In this document: in pieces, positions 12,501 to 24,745 of the stretch
Position numbering within the stretch: the stretch's first letter is position 1
Layout of the letters: each line of letters starts with the position of its first letter
NCBI GenBank assembly: GCA_024752435.1
Contig: CP103021.1
Coordinates: 1,798,001 to 1,862,000 of the forward strand
DNA length: 64,000 bases
Direction: 5' to 3'
Source of the DNA: Allantophomopsis cytisporea
Lineage: Eukaryota > Ascomycota > Leotiomycetes > Phacidiales > Phacidiaceae
The notes under the pieces: model-generated
Told to the model about the DNA's origin: nothing
Databases searched by the model: none
The model's input: only the letters and a program-made list of their open reading frames with translations
Program-made: the position numbers and the translations under genes

Positions 12501-14139
12501 CCGCTTCTCCGCCGTCCTCCGTCAACCACATACCACTCCTCTCGCCGAACGCATCGCTTATGTCGATGAGGTCATTCGCATCCTCGAAATGGAAGCTTAC
12601 GCCGACGCCATCGTCGGTGTTCCAGGAGAAGGTTTGAACGTCGAACAACGCAAGCGCCTCACCATCGGTGTTGAACTCGCTGCTAAGCCCGCTTTGCTTC
12701 TCTTCCTCGACGAACCTACTTCCGGTCTTGACTCCCAAACTGCCTGGTCTATCTGTGCGCTCCTTCGCAAGCTCGCCAACAACGGTCAGGCCATTCTCTG
12801 CACCATCCATCAGCCTTCCGCCATTCTCTTCCAGGAATTCGATCGTTTGCTCTTCCTCGCCCGTGGTGGAAAGACAGTCTACTTTGGCGAAATCGGAAAG
12901 AACTCTCAGACGCTTATTGATTACTTCCACCGCAATGGCTCTATTCGCTGTGGTCCTGATGATAACCCGGCGGAGTGGATGCTCGATGTTATTGGTGCTG
13001 CTCCTGGTTCAAGTAATACTATCGACTGGCCCGCTACCTGGAAGGAATCTCAAGAGTACCAGAACGTAAAAGCTCATCTGCGCGACTTGAAAGAGAAACT
13101 TTCTCACAATGCTGTCTCATCTGATGAGGCTGCCCTCCGCGAATTCGCTGCCCCTTTCTCTCAACAGCTCACTACTGTCACAACCCGTGTCTTCGAGCAG
13201 TACTGGCGTACTCCATCCTATCTCTACTCCAAAGTCCTTCTGTGTGCTGCCTCCGGTCTCTTCATTGGTTTCTCTTTCTGGGACTCTCCACTCTCACAAC
13301 AGGGAGTGCAAAACCAGCTCTTCGCCGTCTTCATGCTGTTCACGATCTTTGGTAACTTAGTCCAGCAAATTATGCCTCACTTCGTAACCCAGCGTTCGCT
13401 ATACGAAGTGCGTGAAAGACCCAGCAAGACATATTCCTGGAAGGTCTTCATGCTCTCCAACATCATCGTCGAAATCCCATGGAACTCCCTTGTGGCCGTA
13501 ATCCTCTTCTTCACCGTCTACTACCCAATCGGCATGTACCGCAACGCAGAACCAACACACCAAGTCACAGAACGCGGCGGTCTCTTCTTCCTCCTCACCT
13601 GGGAATTCCTCATGTTCACATCCACCTTCACAGACATGATCATCGCCGGAATCGACAACGCCGAGACCGGTGGCAACATCGCCCAGCTCATGTTCTCGCT
13701 CACCCTCATCTTCTGCGGTGTCCTCGCCACGCCCTCCGAATTCCCACACTTCTGGATCTTCCTGTACCGTCTTTCGCCCTTCACCTACCTTGTCGACGGC
13801 ATGCTTTCTACTGCCCTCGCCAACACAGAAATCACCTGCTCTGCCATCGAGTACCTGCATTTCGACCCGCCGTCCGGCGAAACTTGCCTGCAGTACATGT
13901 CCGACTACATGTCCGTTGCTGGTGGCTACCTCAAGAACGAGACCGCGACCTCGGATTGCCAGTTCTGTACCGTCAAGGATAGTAATGTCTACCTCGCTGC
14001 TATCAGCTCGAGTTACCACCACCGCTGGAGAAACTTCGGTATCTTGTTTGCCTTCATCACTTTCAATATCTTTGCTGCTCTTGGACTCTACTGGCTTGCT
14101 AGAGTGCCTAAGAAGGCGAAGAAGGAGAAGGATGAGTAG
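9573..14139 (+). CDS. full-size ABC-G (PDR/CDR type) multidrug transporter
   Basis: Three exons, 9573-10224, 10274-11313 and 11368-14139, give 1487 residues, the normal size for the family. The order is NBD1-TMD1-NBD2-TMD2. NBD1 has the degenerate Walker A GRPGSGCST (186-194, Cys192 in place of Lys), signature VSGGERKRVS (from 302) and Walker-B region CWDNSTRGLDSAT. NBD2 has the canonical Walker A GVSGAGKTT (882-890), the atypical signature LNVEQRKRLTIG (about 987-998) and FLDEPTSGLDS. This asymmetry is the hallmark of fungal PDR pumps such as S. cerevisiae Pdr5 and Candida Cdr1. Each half ends in a hydrophobic six-helix block. The family sits in the plasma membrane and exports azoles, other toxicants or the cell's own metabolites; the substrate cannot be told here. 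Convergent with the oxidase gene, with 204 bases between stops. A very long AT-poor antisense frame lies over the third exon and is only a codon-bias shadow. Confidence 0.97.
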
Positions 14140-14343
14140 ATTTGTGGATGGGGTTATGTATATAATTATTTATGATTTTGGAATACCTTTTGTATATATG
14201 CTTTGAATGTTTGGTATGCTTGGGGGGATAGATTAGATTTAATGAATTTTTTGAAATACAATCTTGCTTGTTTGGTGCTCTTGATGTATGTGCTGTGCTT
14301 GTCAATGTTGTCTACTTAGGTCTGAGCTTTAAAATCTTTTTCC

Positions 14344-16347
14344 CTAATCAACTCGGCATAAAGAACTTCCAACCTCTTCCCATCCCTCATTCCCAACACA
14401 AGTGTGGCACCAAAACACATCTTCCGGATCCACGGCCTTCTTGATTTGCAATAGTCTTTCGTAATTGGATCCCCAAAATGCTCGCTGAAAGTTGGGCTCA
14501 TTCCAATAGGCCTATCTTATCAGTAACCGCTCCACAGATAGACTTGGGGTTGAAAAACATACTTCGTTGATATAAGCTCCCGAGTCAGGAACCAATTGCC
14601 GTAAAGCTTCGGTTTGGACTTTGTTGATATTGTACTCTACAATTGCTCGCTGAGTTTCATTGCGAGGTGTCCAGTCTTGGGAAATCACTGTGAATATCAG
14701 CATCTTAAGAATCTGTAGACCTTTTCAGTACTTCCACAGGCTGACTTACCAGCATGAATCAGTGCTTTTCTCCAAGCAGGATTAACAGCATCGCTACCAC
14801 CTCTTGGCTCTGCATCCCAGACACCTTTACCAGAAACCATCATCAACCTTGCCCCAGACTCCCCCGAGAAGTCTATCAGAGCATCGATAAAAGCGTCATC
14901 TGTCAAAGTCTCAGGAGGTAAAAGCCATGATCCGACGACCTTATCTACTCCTGCTTGGCTGTTGTCTGCAAATTGAAGAAACAAGCTATAGAAGTCTGGG
15001 AATACGATCGATGTCGTTTGAACAACCGTTTGGTTAGGATACGTCTCATTGATATGAGCCCAAAAGGGTTCCCACAGATCCTCTAGTTCGCTTGCTGAAG
15101 CAGGTTCCGGCAATGCGAAGACTCCTTCAAATTGTGCCACAGGTTCCCCATCCTCAGTGAGGGTAATGTTGGGGTTGAGATACGTAAACCCCGAAACATT
15201 TGCGGCAGAAAGAGTAGGAAATTGAGCTACGAAATACGCCACAATTTCCCAATAGATTGTAGAGTTTGGTTCCGCTGTGAGAAGGAAGTCGTATACTGCA
15301 GTTGAGGGAGATGGAATCGTCCTAACAGTTACTTTCGTCAGGACTCCAAATGTACCTCCACCGCCCTAAGATCTTAGTATTCCTTCCAGAACTTAAAGAG
15401 ACTCAATACTTACTCCTCGAACAGCCCAAAAAAGGTCTGTATTCTGACACTCATTCGCTATAACTATTTCTCCAGAGGGAGTCACAATCTCAACCTCATA
15501 GACCTGATCAGCACCAAGTCCATGGATGTGTGAGAGAGGACTATGACCACCACCAGTAAGATATCCACCCATAGTAACTTCCCTTCCCATTCCATCGATG
15601 ATTGTCTGATTGCGCAGGCTAAGCTGGTAGTATATATCACTGACATATGACCCGGCACCGGCCGTCACCGCCGTAGTATTGATTGTAATAGAGCAACCCT
15701 TTGGCTGAAACTTGTCATGATAAATGTATCCTCCAATCATGTATCTTGTCCAGATTGAGAGAGAATTTGGAGATGTAGATCTAGTCTTCAAATCAGTCAT
15801 TCATCACTTCCTAATGACTCAACTCTCAACTCCTCAATCACCAAAATCGACCAACTTACCGTCCCAGGTAGTCATGCCCTGATGCTTTAATATTCAACCT
15901 CAAATTCTTTTCCCTCGCAAAATCCACTGCGACTTTGACATCATTCGCCGAGGACGCATTGACTACATAAATCGGATAACCCAGTCCACTACATGGCGCA
16001 GATGGGTCTGGGAGACAGGAATCATTATTGTAATTGTTCCAAGCCACGCTTACTGGACTGTTTTGGTGGAAGGTGAAGTTACTCCACGCGGCCGTGATCT
16101 CGGCACAAGTGTCATTAGAGCCCAGATAGGGAGAATGACATGGGGATGCCGGCGGAGGAGGATGCAACAAGCGCCCGGAGAGGGTTTTGTTGAGTGAGGT
16201 CCATTGGGATATGCTAGGCCAGGATGTATTGTTCGGTGTTGCTTTGCAAGTCGTGGACTGGGCTTGAACCCGGGAGAGGATGGATGAGAAGTGCAAAATT
16301 ATCTGAAAGAGCGGTAGTAGACCCAGTCTTGCAAATTGCAACTTCAT
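14344..16347 (-). CDS. secreted FAD-linked oxidase, berberine-bridge / isoamyl-alcohol-oxidase type
   Basis: Five exons on the minus strand, 16347-15860, 15780-15414, 15365-14750, 14687-14563 and 14511-14344, total 1764 nt, 587 residues, phase-consistent. The third intron has a tempting early acceptor that breaks the frame; the acceptor ending at 14688 restores it (IHA joined to VISQDW). The N-terminus is a signal peptide ending near VQAQ. The FAD_binding_4 domain shows NIKASGHDYLGRS with His158, the expected 8-alpha histidyl-FAD site, and GGYLTGGGHSPLS, where the second covalent Cys of bicovalent enzymes is absent. The C-terminal BBE motif ends the fold (NYERLLQIKKAVDPEDVFW). Many N-x-S/T sites fit a secreted glycoprotein. 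Family members oxidise alcohols, sugars or secondary-metabolite intermediates with O2; the substrate is unknown. Its pairing with a PDR pump could mean a shared pathway, but no other biosynthetic gene is adjacent. Confidence 0.92.
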
Positions 16348-17177
16348 GGTTATTAGAACTTAAGCTGTGGCTGAAAGCTTGAATGAAACAAACTTGAAGA
16401 GAGATGGGAGGCGAGACTATTAAAAGTACCCCGCAGTCCTGATAGATGTAACCTCCCAAAAAGAGGCACCCTTAATTAAATTAATTGACAAAAATATCAA
16501 TAATTCAGACCAATTGGTAACACTTCCCCGCACTGCCACAGCATTGTCGATCGTAAATGAGAAGATGATTATGAAGCAGAAACAGGCAACTGTTTAACCG
16601 CAAGGTGACCCGAGGTTATGGGATTAATTTGGCTGATCCTATAGTGTTACAATGAAAACATTTTGCTGCCAAGATGTTTCCTCGCCACAAACATCTCATG
16701 AAGATATCGCGACGTCAGACCCGAGTGGTCACCTCAATCTGGAAGTTTCGGAACTTTGAAGTGTTTATTTCAACCTTATACGCAGATGGGTTCTCTTCGT
16801 TCTGCACATACACCTATTCAGGGCTTTCTAGAAGGGAACTAGGGTTCAGCTTAATATTATCGAATGAGACTGCTGCATTCAGATTTCCAATATGTGCATG
16901 CAAGGAAGATAGATAGATCACATCTGAAGGAGATTAGTAAGCCGGCGTTCAAATGATCCGTTGTTTCGTTTAGGTAGAATTGATTGATACTCACGCGTGC
17001 ATGCTCTCAATTCCAATGACTACTATGCAGAATGATAAATTGCAAATGTTGTTCATAGGTAGAAAATTGAAGTCTCGGTAATTCGGGAGCAATTATGCAA
17101 GTGAGTAGCGCTATGTTACCCTACCTTAATCTCTTGCGGACTGATAGAGTTATCAAGTACCGCGCCAGCTGCTGCAG
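16348..17177. other. AT-rich intergenic region
   Basis: Upstream of the oxidase gene. Open frames (for example 16674-16916) have no recognisable family. It marks the entry into the AT-rich island. Confidence 0.5.
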
Positions 17178-19269
17178 ATGGACAACTTTTGGGCAGAGGC
17201 CAATTCCTCTAGATCGAAAGCTCTTGATAATGCAAAACAGATGAAATTGATTGCAACTAACTTTACCAACAAGGCTGGTAGAGATCCGCCCAATTATACA
17301 TTGGAGGACCTTGTCGATAGAGGCAAATTTGGTCGTATATATAGAGCGTAGGTGATATAAGTGATAACATATGCAAATACTTCTTTGTTTCCAAGGAGAG
17401 AAAAGGATACAAATACGATTGTAGCTATTAAGATCATCGATATTGACGAGACCGACTTAATCGATCCTCGAAGTGCTGATTTATACAGCGATCTCTTGAA
17501 AGACATTAACGCCCTTAGGGTCCTAAGTGAGAACAAAGCTCGAAATATAATTTATGCGATGGAAGCACTACAAGTAGATCATACAGTACGGACGGTGACA
17601 GATTATTGTGAAGGTGGTAATGTTGCTACTCTTGTAAGTATTTTTATACGAACACTCGTATAACGCTAATTAATAAAACGATGAAACCTACTCCGCGGTG
17701 CTTCCAAGAGACATGGATCGTGTATATTCTTCGAATCTTAGCTGAAGCTCTCAAATGTGTTTACAGAGCAGGTATGTCTACAAAGATTTGAAGTGTACGT
17801 GGTCTTTTTGATAATTGTGATTACCTATCATATAGGTGCAAATGTTCTGGTTGTAGAGGATGGGAGGGCAGAGCTCTGTGATTTTGGTGTCGTTGGTACC
17901 GTAGAAATAACATACGACAAAGGATGAACGTTTGTCGAAACATTATAGTGGATGGCACCGGAGTTGTTCGATTCGATGCTCAACTATGGGGTAAAGGTAG
18001 ATATTTGGGCAATTAGGTTGTATATTATGTGAGATTGCTGCGGGTCTACCGCCAAACGTAGGGATTGCTATGTCACCTGACCATATAAAGGACGGTCTTA
18101 GGGAATTCATCCCACGGCTTGGAGAGACTTACGCGGCTACTTTACGCCACCTTGTTTCCTGCTGCCTCGAGAAGCTCCTATGTTTTCGTCCGTCAATTGA
18201 CCAAGTTTAACAACATCCCTATATATCTTAAATTAGCTCGAGATATCCGACTTCTAGCCTTTCGTACTTGGTCCGAGCATCTAGGGCACGGGAATACCAT
18301 GGAGGCAATAAGAAATCACACTTCTTCTACGGTAGCACCCAAGGACCATTATATATTTCACCACCTCAATCCGTAAGGAGTAGAATTTTAGCACTACTTC
18401 TACACTTGATCAGGAAGTTCCTCCGCTTTGCATCCAATATTTCTATGACGCCTACGATAATCATGTACAGTTCACGTCTGATCCTCCTTATCAACAAGAG
18501 CTGCGTGGTCAAGGTACTTTACGATGGTTTCCACCTCAACTTTCGGCACCTTTGAAGATTCCATTTGAAAGGCTATTAGGTTCAACGCAGTTTCAAGGTA
18601 TGTTGCTAACAATGGTAATTATTGCGGCAGTTCGTCCCAAAGTAGCGCTTCTGACCTACCATTTCAAGATTCAATGTTGATCGCATACAAGACTGGAAAT
18701 TTCTGTCACTGTCTATAGAACGATGTATTGATACGTTTTACAATTGACCTTTACTCTACACACCTAGAGACCGCTCATCCGTGATAAAATCACTGATTGG
18801 ATTAGATAAGAGTCAGCTAGATTCTGTGCCAAAGTTCTTACGATTATCCGCCAACAGCAGCCCTAATAAGCTTGACTACTTACTAGTAGCAGATTTACTT
18901 ATTGACCTAGATACAAGCTTGTGAAGTACTATACCCGCGTTGGCCCAATTACCAATTGCCGGTATTAATCTAGAGTCTCCAACAGGCGAGAGGTTGAGGC
19001 AAGTAGAATTGAGGCCCGAATCCCATATACTGACTGACCGCACGCTTAGAAATAGATACAAAGATTCTTTCTTGTACGTTCTTGGGAGCTCCCGTAGACC
19101 TACAACACCATTGCATCTACAACAAATAATACTATACTATCCGGGCATGCCTGTACTACCCTCAGAAGCTACAATAACTGATACAGCATTATCATCTGAG
19201 ATGTCGAATAAAGTAATTAGAATCTTTGGCGGTCTGAAAAAGTACTTGGAAGTATTTTGTTCTACCTAA
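17178..19269 (+). pseudogene. decayed STE20-like protein kinase
   Basis: Successive fragments in changing frames follow the order of a fungal STE20/PAK-like kinase. They are an N-terminus with GRDPPNYTLEDLVDRGKFGR (glycine loop), VAIKIIDIDETD (Lys of subdomain II), NIIYAMEALQVDH and VTDYCEGGNVATL. Next comes a catalytic loop readable only after a frame change (VYKDLKC then ANVLVVEDGR, with Tyr for the His of HRD), then CDFGVVGTVE and WMAPELFDS. Further C-terminal pieces run to 19269 (for example PIAGINLESPTGERLRQVEL). In-frame stops lie after the DFG segment (TGA near 17925, TAG near 17948), and several introns can no longer be joined. The locus is dead as a kinase. Confidence 0.8.
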
Positions 19270-19368
19270 TCTTCCATTACATCTACAAGAAGGAATTTCA
19301 GGCAAGTTAAAGTATTGAAGACTTTATATATACTAGATCTCATCCAACTGTGACAAGTAGACTTTCTA

Positions 19369-19719
19369 TTATTTTGCTATCGGTATTATAGAACAACAAA
19401 TAAAGGAGTTGAATATAGTCTGCCTCCTGTCGTAAATTCTTACCTCATAGACAAGAGTTAAGAAAGCGACTTCGTTCTCAACCCGGTTAGTATTGTTTAG
19501 CCCAGTTTCTAGATGGGAATTCGTAAGTCTCAGGATGAGAGATGAGGTTGCTACTGGATCTATCGAAGTTCCTGGCTGGCTGGTATCAATCTCGGAGGAT
19601 CTAATAGTCTTTTTTGCTATTTTAGGTGCTCTGAGAGTCACATGGTAGATGAAGTTATTGTAAGGGAAGGGGCAGTTGAGATCATATTCGACGGGTTCGA
19701 TCGCGAGAGCAAGAATCAT
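19369..19719 (-). pseudogene. fragment of an APH-like phosphotransferase
   Basis: A 116-codon minus-strand frame aligns with the N-lobe of the intact gene at 20700-22060. It shares NNFIY/H-x-V, an SS-x6-GTS stretch before a hydrophobic strand, then R-x2-N and VENEVAFL against VENTVAMM. Only this N-terminal part remains; the catalytic half is missing on either side. The neighbouring gene runs in the opposite direction, so this is an inverted, truncated paralogue rather than an extra exon. Confidence 0.6.
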
Positions 19720-20542
19720 TATATGAGCATTTTCGACGAAATAAGAAGAATTTACTCTAAACCTCTAAACTATTGAGATCGAGAATTGATTTGATGAAAC
19801 ATATACGCTGATTGTAGTGCACGTGAATTATCTTGGAGTTCTTGGAATCTGAAGCTTGTCCTGATTGCTTTATGTAGTTCGACTACTTAGTGAAAAGAAA
19901 GAGACTATGGGAGAAGAGCAGATGCAGTATCTCTTTTAACTTCAACTATCATTCATCATCTAGAAAGATGATAGACAAATGAGGCTGATAACCAATATGG
20001 AGGCCTCCATATTTGTAGCTCTACCACCAATATGGTCTTAGAGAGTGTTGGATGTCTGGTGGATTAGGAAAGTCAATCGATAATCACAAGGATTAGAATC
20101 GTTACCATGCTAGTGCGGCATAAAGAACACCAATGATAGCGAACTCCTGCCTAGCGATACATGAATGGTGCGTTGATTCGTAAAGCTTACTACCTTAGTT
20201 TGTTGGTGTTCATGGCAAGAGAACAACCCTGGATTTATTCAGATCCCACAATTTATCTTGAGGTCGTGGATTGGGCGGTAAACGCGGAAAGGACACAATA
20301 TTGTACCTACCATCTCTCTATTGGTGTGATAATTGTAGACCTTAGTGTGCAGAGAAATTTATTACGATGCTGTGCCGCGCTTTCGCCTTATCATGGAGCT
20401 GTATCTGTATTTACAGCTATAAGAGGATAAGGGAACGAAAACAGAATTACTTTCTAGCCGTAGTAAACCGAGGCTATTCATCGTGATTGCGGTCTGTATT
20501 ACTCTCGTAAAGCGAGCAGAGAAATGGTATCGTCGAGCAACA

Positions 20543-20550
20543 TATAAAGG
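20543..20550 (+). promoter_or_regulatory. TATA-like element of the APH-like gene
   Basis: TATAAAGG lies 150-157 bases before the ATG at 20700, in a suitable position for a fungal TATA box. Positional inference only. Confidence 0.4.
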
Positions 20551-20699
20551 CACACCCTTCTCCCACCTCTATAAAACATAATCCTCCTTTCTTCATTCAC
20601 TTTTTCATTGATTCCCAGTGATCTTGACCAGTGTGCCCTTCGAGCAAGATCATATCTCGTCCACTTGAGATTGTCATCTATAAGCACTTATATACTACC

Positions 20700-22060
20700 A
20701 TGTCATCTACAGCCCCAAATACTGATGCCATCAAGGCTCTGCACCGCGATTTCATCCAGAAACTCTTTGATGTTGACCTCGGCATCCCGGTCAGGGAGAT
20801 CACCACTCTCCCTCGCTGCAACAACAACTTCATCCACATCGTGTACTTTCCGGCATCCTTTGCCTCAGACATAGCCGTCTCAAGCAAACCAGGCACCAGC
20901 CCCATCCCTCCCGGTACTACCAGAGCCGTTTTCCGTATCGGAAACCCCGCCAGCATGTTTAACCAGGCAGTCAAGGTCGAGAATACAGTTGCCATGATGC
21001 AGCTCATGCGTCAAGCCCTCTCAAAGCTTGAAATCGTACCACGTGTCTATGCTTGGAGAAAGAATGGTGGGCCCTCAGGAAATGGTTGGATTCTCGAACA
21101 GCACATGCCCGGCATCGACATTGAATCAGACTTTCATCACAAGCTGTCTAGAGAATCACAGCGTCATGTCCTCAGCCAAGTCGCAGAAGTACTCAAGACC
21201 GTGCAGGACTTCAAACTCCCTCCCGCAACGTCTGGCTTCGGCGGCCTCGCCTTCGACGAAAATGGCGATCCCGTGAATGGTCCGTTTGTAGTAGAGCCGT
21301 ACACTGGTCCGTATTCAGATATGAAGAGCTTTTATAGGGATATGCTGCGAGCGCAGCTAAAAGAGGCAGATCGGTCTCGTGTTGCTAAAGGATGGCGCGA
21401 GAATGGGCTACGCGAAAGGCTTGATGCATTTGCAGAGAGAGGCCTGGAGAGTGTTCTGTCGAAGACTCTTGCTAAGGAGGTGAAACCAAGTTTGATTATC
21501 GGCGACGTTGGTATGTTCCTTCTTTCTTATTGTATTATCCGTTCCTCTGTAAAAGTGACCATCTCGACCAACCGCAAAACTCTATAGTCATCGCCAACTT
21601 CCTCTTCCACTCCGCTACCCATAAGATCCTCGGTCTCGTCGACTACGACTGCAGTCACACCGGGCACCCCCTGCACGAATTCTTCTTTTCCTCCTTCTCC
21701 ATTTCCTACTGCGTCATCACAGCTAGTCCCTCCGTAGCATCAGCTCTCTTCCACGGCTTCCCGTCTCCGCTTCCCCCTTCTATACCACAAAGAAGCCCAG
21801 AATACCATGACAAAGATGCGCCACAATGGGAGGTCATGGCAATGTTTGAAGAGGAGTTGGAAAGGGTAGGAGCGGCAAGGCCGAGTAGCATTGAGGGAGC
21901 AGAGGGGATTTCAGAGGTATATGGGTTTATATCGGAGGTGTGCCCCTTTTATTTTGTAATGGAAAGGTGGATCGAGAGACAGAGTGAGGAGAAGTTGCAG
22001 GAACGTATGAAGGAGCAGGAGAAAACGATTGAGAAGGCGTTGGCTAAGTGGGGGTTTTAG
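20700..22060 (+). CDS. APH-like (aminoglycoside phosphotransferase superfamily) kinase-fold protein
   Basis: Two exons, 20700-21510 and 21588-22060 (77-nt intron, gtatgt..ctatag), total 1284 nt, 427 residues. The ATG at 20700 begins MSSTAPNTDAIKALHRDF; an upstream in-frame GTG or TTG is not a plausible start. The N-lobe carries VFRIGNPAS and VKVENTVAMM; WILEQHMPG is the hinge. The catalytic loop reads LIIGDVVIANFLF (about residues 265-277): the Asp and Asn of the usual H-G-D-x4-N motif are present but His is replaced by Ile. The metal-binding segment GLVDYDCSHTGHP follows. This is a large fungal family of unknown substrate; members resemble antibiotic or choline kinases in fold only. The C-terminus is charged and probably helical. 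An inverted fragment of a relative lies 1 kb upstream. It may be active, since the HxD histidine is not always essential in this fold. Confidence 0.85.
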
Positions 22061-22984
22061 ACGATGCATGTTGGAGCATCATCACGACAACCGTTACCTT
22101 TGTAGAGAAGCTTATATAAATAAGGTTCTCCTGACGCTCGTCCTTACAACTATATGTAGCACATATACTATGATAAGTATGACAAGATGTTGGAGGCGAA
22201 AGCAGGGGAGAAATTCGTTATTAAAGCATATTCATATAGATCGTTCAAATAAATACAACTATATGCTTATAGAAAGGGTTAACTTTAATCATAAATACAA
22301 GTTATAGTAACACTATCTTGATAAACAAATCAGCCTCTTTATTGTGACAAAAGAGATAGCTAATTTTGCTTACCAGTACTAAACCTAATATCAATAAGAA
22401 TTGTATGTCAACAAAACTGATAAACTTTGTAATATTGTTTTTACGCAAGTATACGGTAGCTATCCTACACTCCGCCTGCATCGAATAAGTTCCATCTACT
22501 CAGGTAAGTAGCTAGCGTAACTTAAGGCTGGCATAATATGAGTCGCACTACAATTGGGAGAGGTTGATACTACGTAGTTTGAAAAGCTATTGGTCTTGCA
22601 GAGGGAGGCATCAATGTGGCATAGTAGGAATAGTTGGCAAATGCACGATGAATGGCTAAAACGAGGTCTTATGACTAGCACATGAGTAGCTAGCGTGGTC
22701 GTATTGTAGCCTTCTTGTTCCACATGCATTCAGAAATGATATTGCTTTGCGATATTTGTGTTACAATCAATGCCCAACCATAATGAAGGTCGAATTCCTT
22801 CGCAACCTATTTTGAGTCAACTCCTTAAAAATCTCACTCTGTAGGGCTTCGAAGTAAGAATTCAACGATATTCGGCGGAGAAATTGGCGTCAATTACAGC
22901 CTTGTATCTTTATTAATTCTGCAGCTGTTGATATAAGTTGCAACTTGTAACTAATATATAAGGTCATAAGAGTTTAAAACCAGG
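22061..22984. other. AT-rich intergenic region
   Basis: Very AT-rich, rich in TA steps and short of open frames. No transposon ends or terminal repeats could be recognised by eye. It could be old, mutated repeat DNA. Confidence 0.45.
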
Positions 22985-24745
22985 ATCACACTAAAACTCC
23001 ACCTCGAAGAGTCCAAGCAGATCGCTGGCTTTCTCGTGCTCATGATGGTTGCGATGTCGACGCTGAAGCAATCAGGCATGTACTACTTCCTAATGAGACA
23101 GATGTGGAGTCCATAACCATTGTGGTCGAAGAGATCACGCGCCCAATCATCGAGATGCCAGGGTCCTCCTTTCAGTTAAACCCTGAGTTCTTCGAAGAGC
23201 ACCTCAATCAATCAGGATATTGCGGTCACCAACCTCATGATGCTAATCCATGGTCTTGGAGCACAGCTAGATACCCGAAAAGCCACGCATCTGTCAAGTG
23301 GTATCGTCCAGTGCAGTTACAGTCCCCTATGATGAATGGGGCGGAGTATCTCCGAAAGCTCTATTCCAATGAAGTTAGAACTCTCAAAACCGTATGTTCT
23401 TCATGGAGATTCTGGAAACCGATGGGAGGACGGACTTTCAAAAGCCATCTCAAAATAGCTTCAAATATTTTTAGAACATATCTTGGCCAACAGATTCTAA
23501 AAATCAAGGACGCGTGGGATGGGAAGAAAGAGTAACTATAATGCGAACTGAAAAAAACGAGTGCAGGATTGGTAAATAGCTCCTACTAATTACAACACTC
23601 AGTTGCAACTAACAACAGTATCTAGTGATTCTCCTTCTTGATCCCTTGCCACAACTTGAGCAATCTGAACACCTTTCAGGGGAAGAGATCCTCAGAAAAA
23701 ACTACTGCCCTTTTAGATGCAGTGCCGCACGCAAACTAGCCCGTCACCCACTAGAAGTTCTTTTCAATCTGTCCGATACATCAAATGTTGTTCTCAACAT
23801 AAGATCGACACTTGACAACATCGATCTGAAGATCTCCGATCCGTTCACACCTTTAGTCCAAATCGTAATTTCCGATGCACTTGAAACTTTACGACTCATT
23901 AGCACTGAGCTAAAGGACATCAGCCAAGATTCATTATTGGGGCACATCATGGAAGAAAGACTCTCGAGTTGGCGCTCTTTCATTGCCATATGCCAAATCC
24001 AAATGCCGATTATACTTTCCTCCATTGAACAGTTTATACACTATGTATATCTGAATCAACATCCTCGCATAACTCCGAGCAGTTATCCGAGCTGACCACT
24101 GAAACAACGAATGTCATGCGAGAAGCCAAGACTGTTTACAATTCCTTAAGGGCAGACATGTCTCTTCTCGACAGTAAACATGGAATTGCGGAAGCTAAGA
24201 GCGTGAATAGACTTACAGAACTCGCTTTCCTTTTCGTTCCCCTTAGCTTTGCGGCTAGCATCTTTAGCATGTCGGTAACGACATTCGAAAAGCCGGTCCC
24301 ACTATCAGATTTCATATTTGTTGCACTTGGGGCTGTAGCATTCCCTTATACAATCAGACTTGTTATTCGCAGTCGCGTTTTCAGAAGGTGTAGGGATTTA
24401 ATTCTCAACAATGCTCGGCGAGATATCGGAGTTCCTCCTTCTTAATCCATGCCTTCCTTTGCATTATTTAGCTGGGTACTCCATTGTATCTCGGATATGA
24501 TCTTTTTACCCAATCCTCATCAGAATTGGACGAGAGGACAAGTTTTCCGACGTGCATGTTTACGAACGATTGTTTTCAGCTCTCCTCTATTTTTGATTCT
24601 CTTTGTAGCGTTTAAACATTATGTCCCTTCTCTAGTAATATCCTTGGCAGGGTTGCTTGTGTTTAGCTTGTCCGTATGGGTTGAAATTACTGCTCGTATG
24701 GGCAAAACTTGGCTTCTTGGCGATCAGAAGAGTTATGAGGAGTGA
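22985..24745 (+). pseudogene. CorA-like divalent-cation-transporter-type membrane protein, probably broken
   Basis: Coding pieces follow the order of a common fungal CorA-like family. They are RRVQADRWLSRAHDGCD.. to AWDGKKE (22985-23535), ILLLDPLPQLEQSE.. to SLLGHIMEERLSSWRS (23620-24040), and a third piece from LSELTTETTNVMRE to IGVPPS (24081-24445). The third piece includes SLRADMSLLDSKHGIAEAKS and the first membrane segment VPLSFAASIFSMSV. A fourth piece, 24449-24745, is hydrophobic. Signs of decay: no start codon upstream of an acceptor-like site at 22984; the QLQLTTVSS stretch is one frame off the following ILLLDPLPQ, so the first two pieces do not splice in phase; and TAA at 24443-24445 interrupts the frame just before MPSFALFSW. 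Unusually short introns could rescue one of these defects but not all. Function in the family: membrane transport or signalling, mostly uncharacterised. Confidence 0.6.

Noticed and set aside
11632..12930. 432-codon open frame antisense to the ABC transporter
   Set aside because: Exact mirror of a well-conserved coding exon; GC-rich third positions remove stops on the opposite strand. No domain in its translation.
14688..14749. Apparent frameshift between the third and fourth oxidase exons
   Set aside because: A later acceptor (cacag ending at 14688) restores frame and joins IHA to VISQDW as expected for the family.
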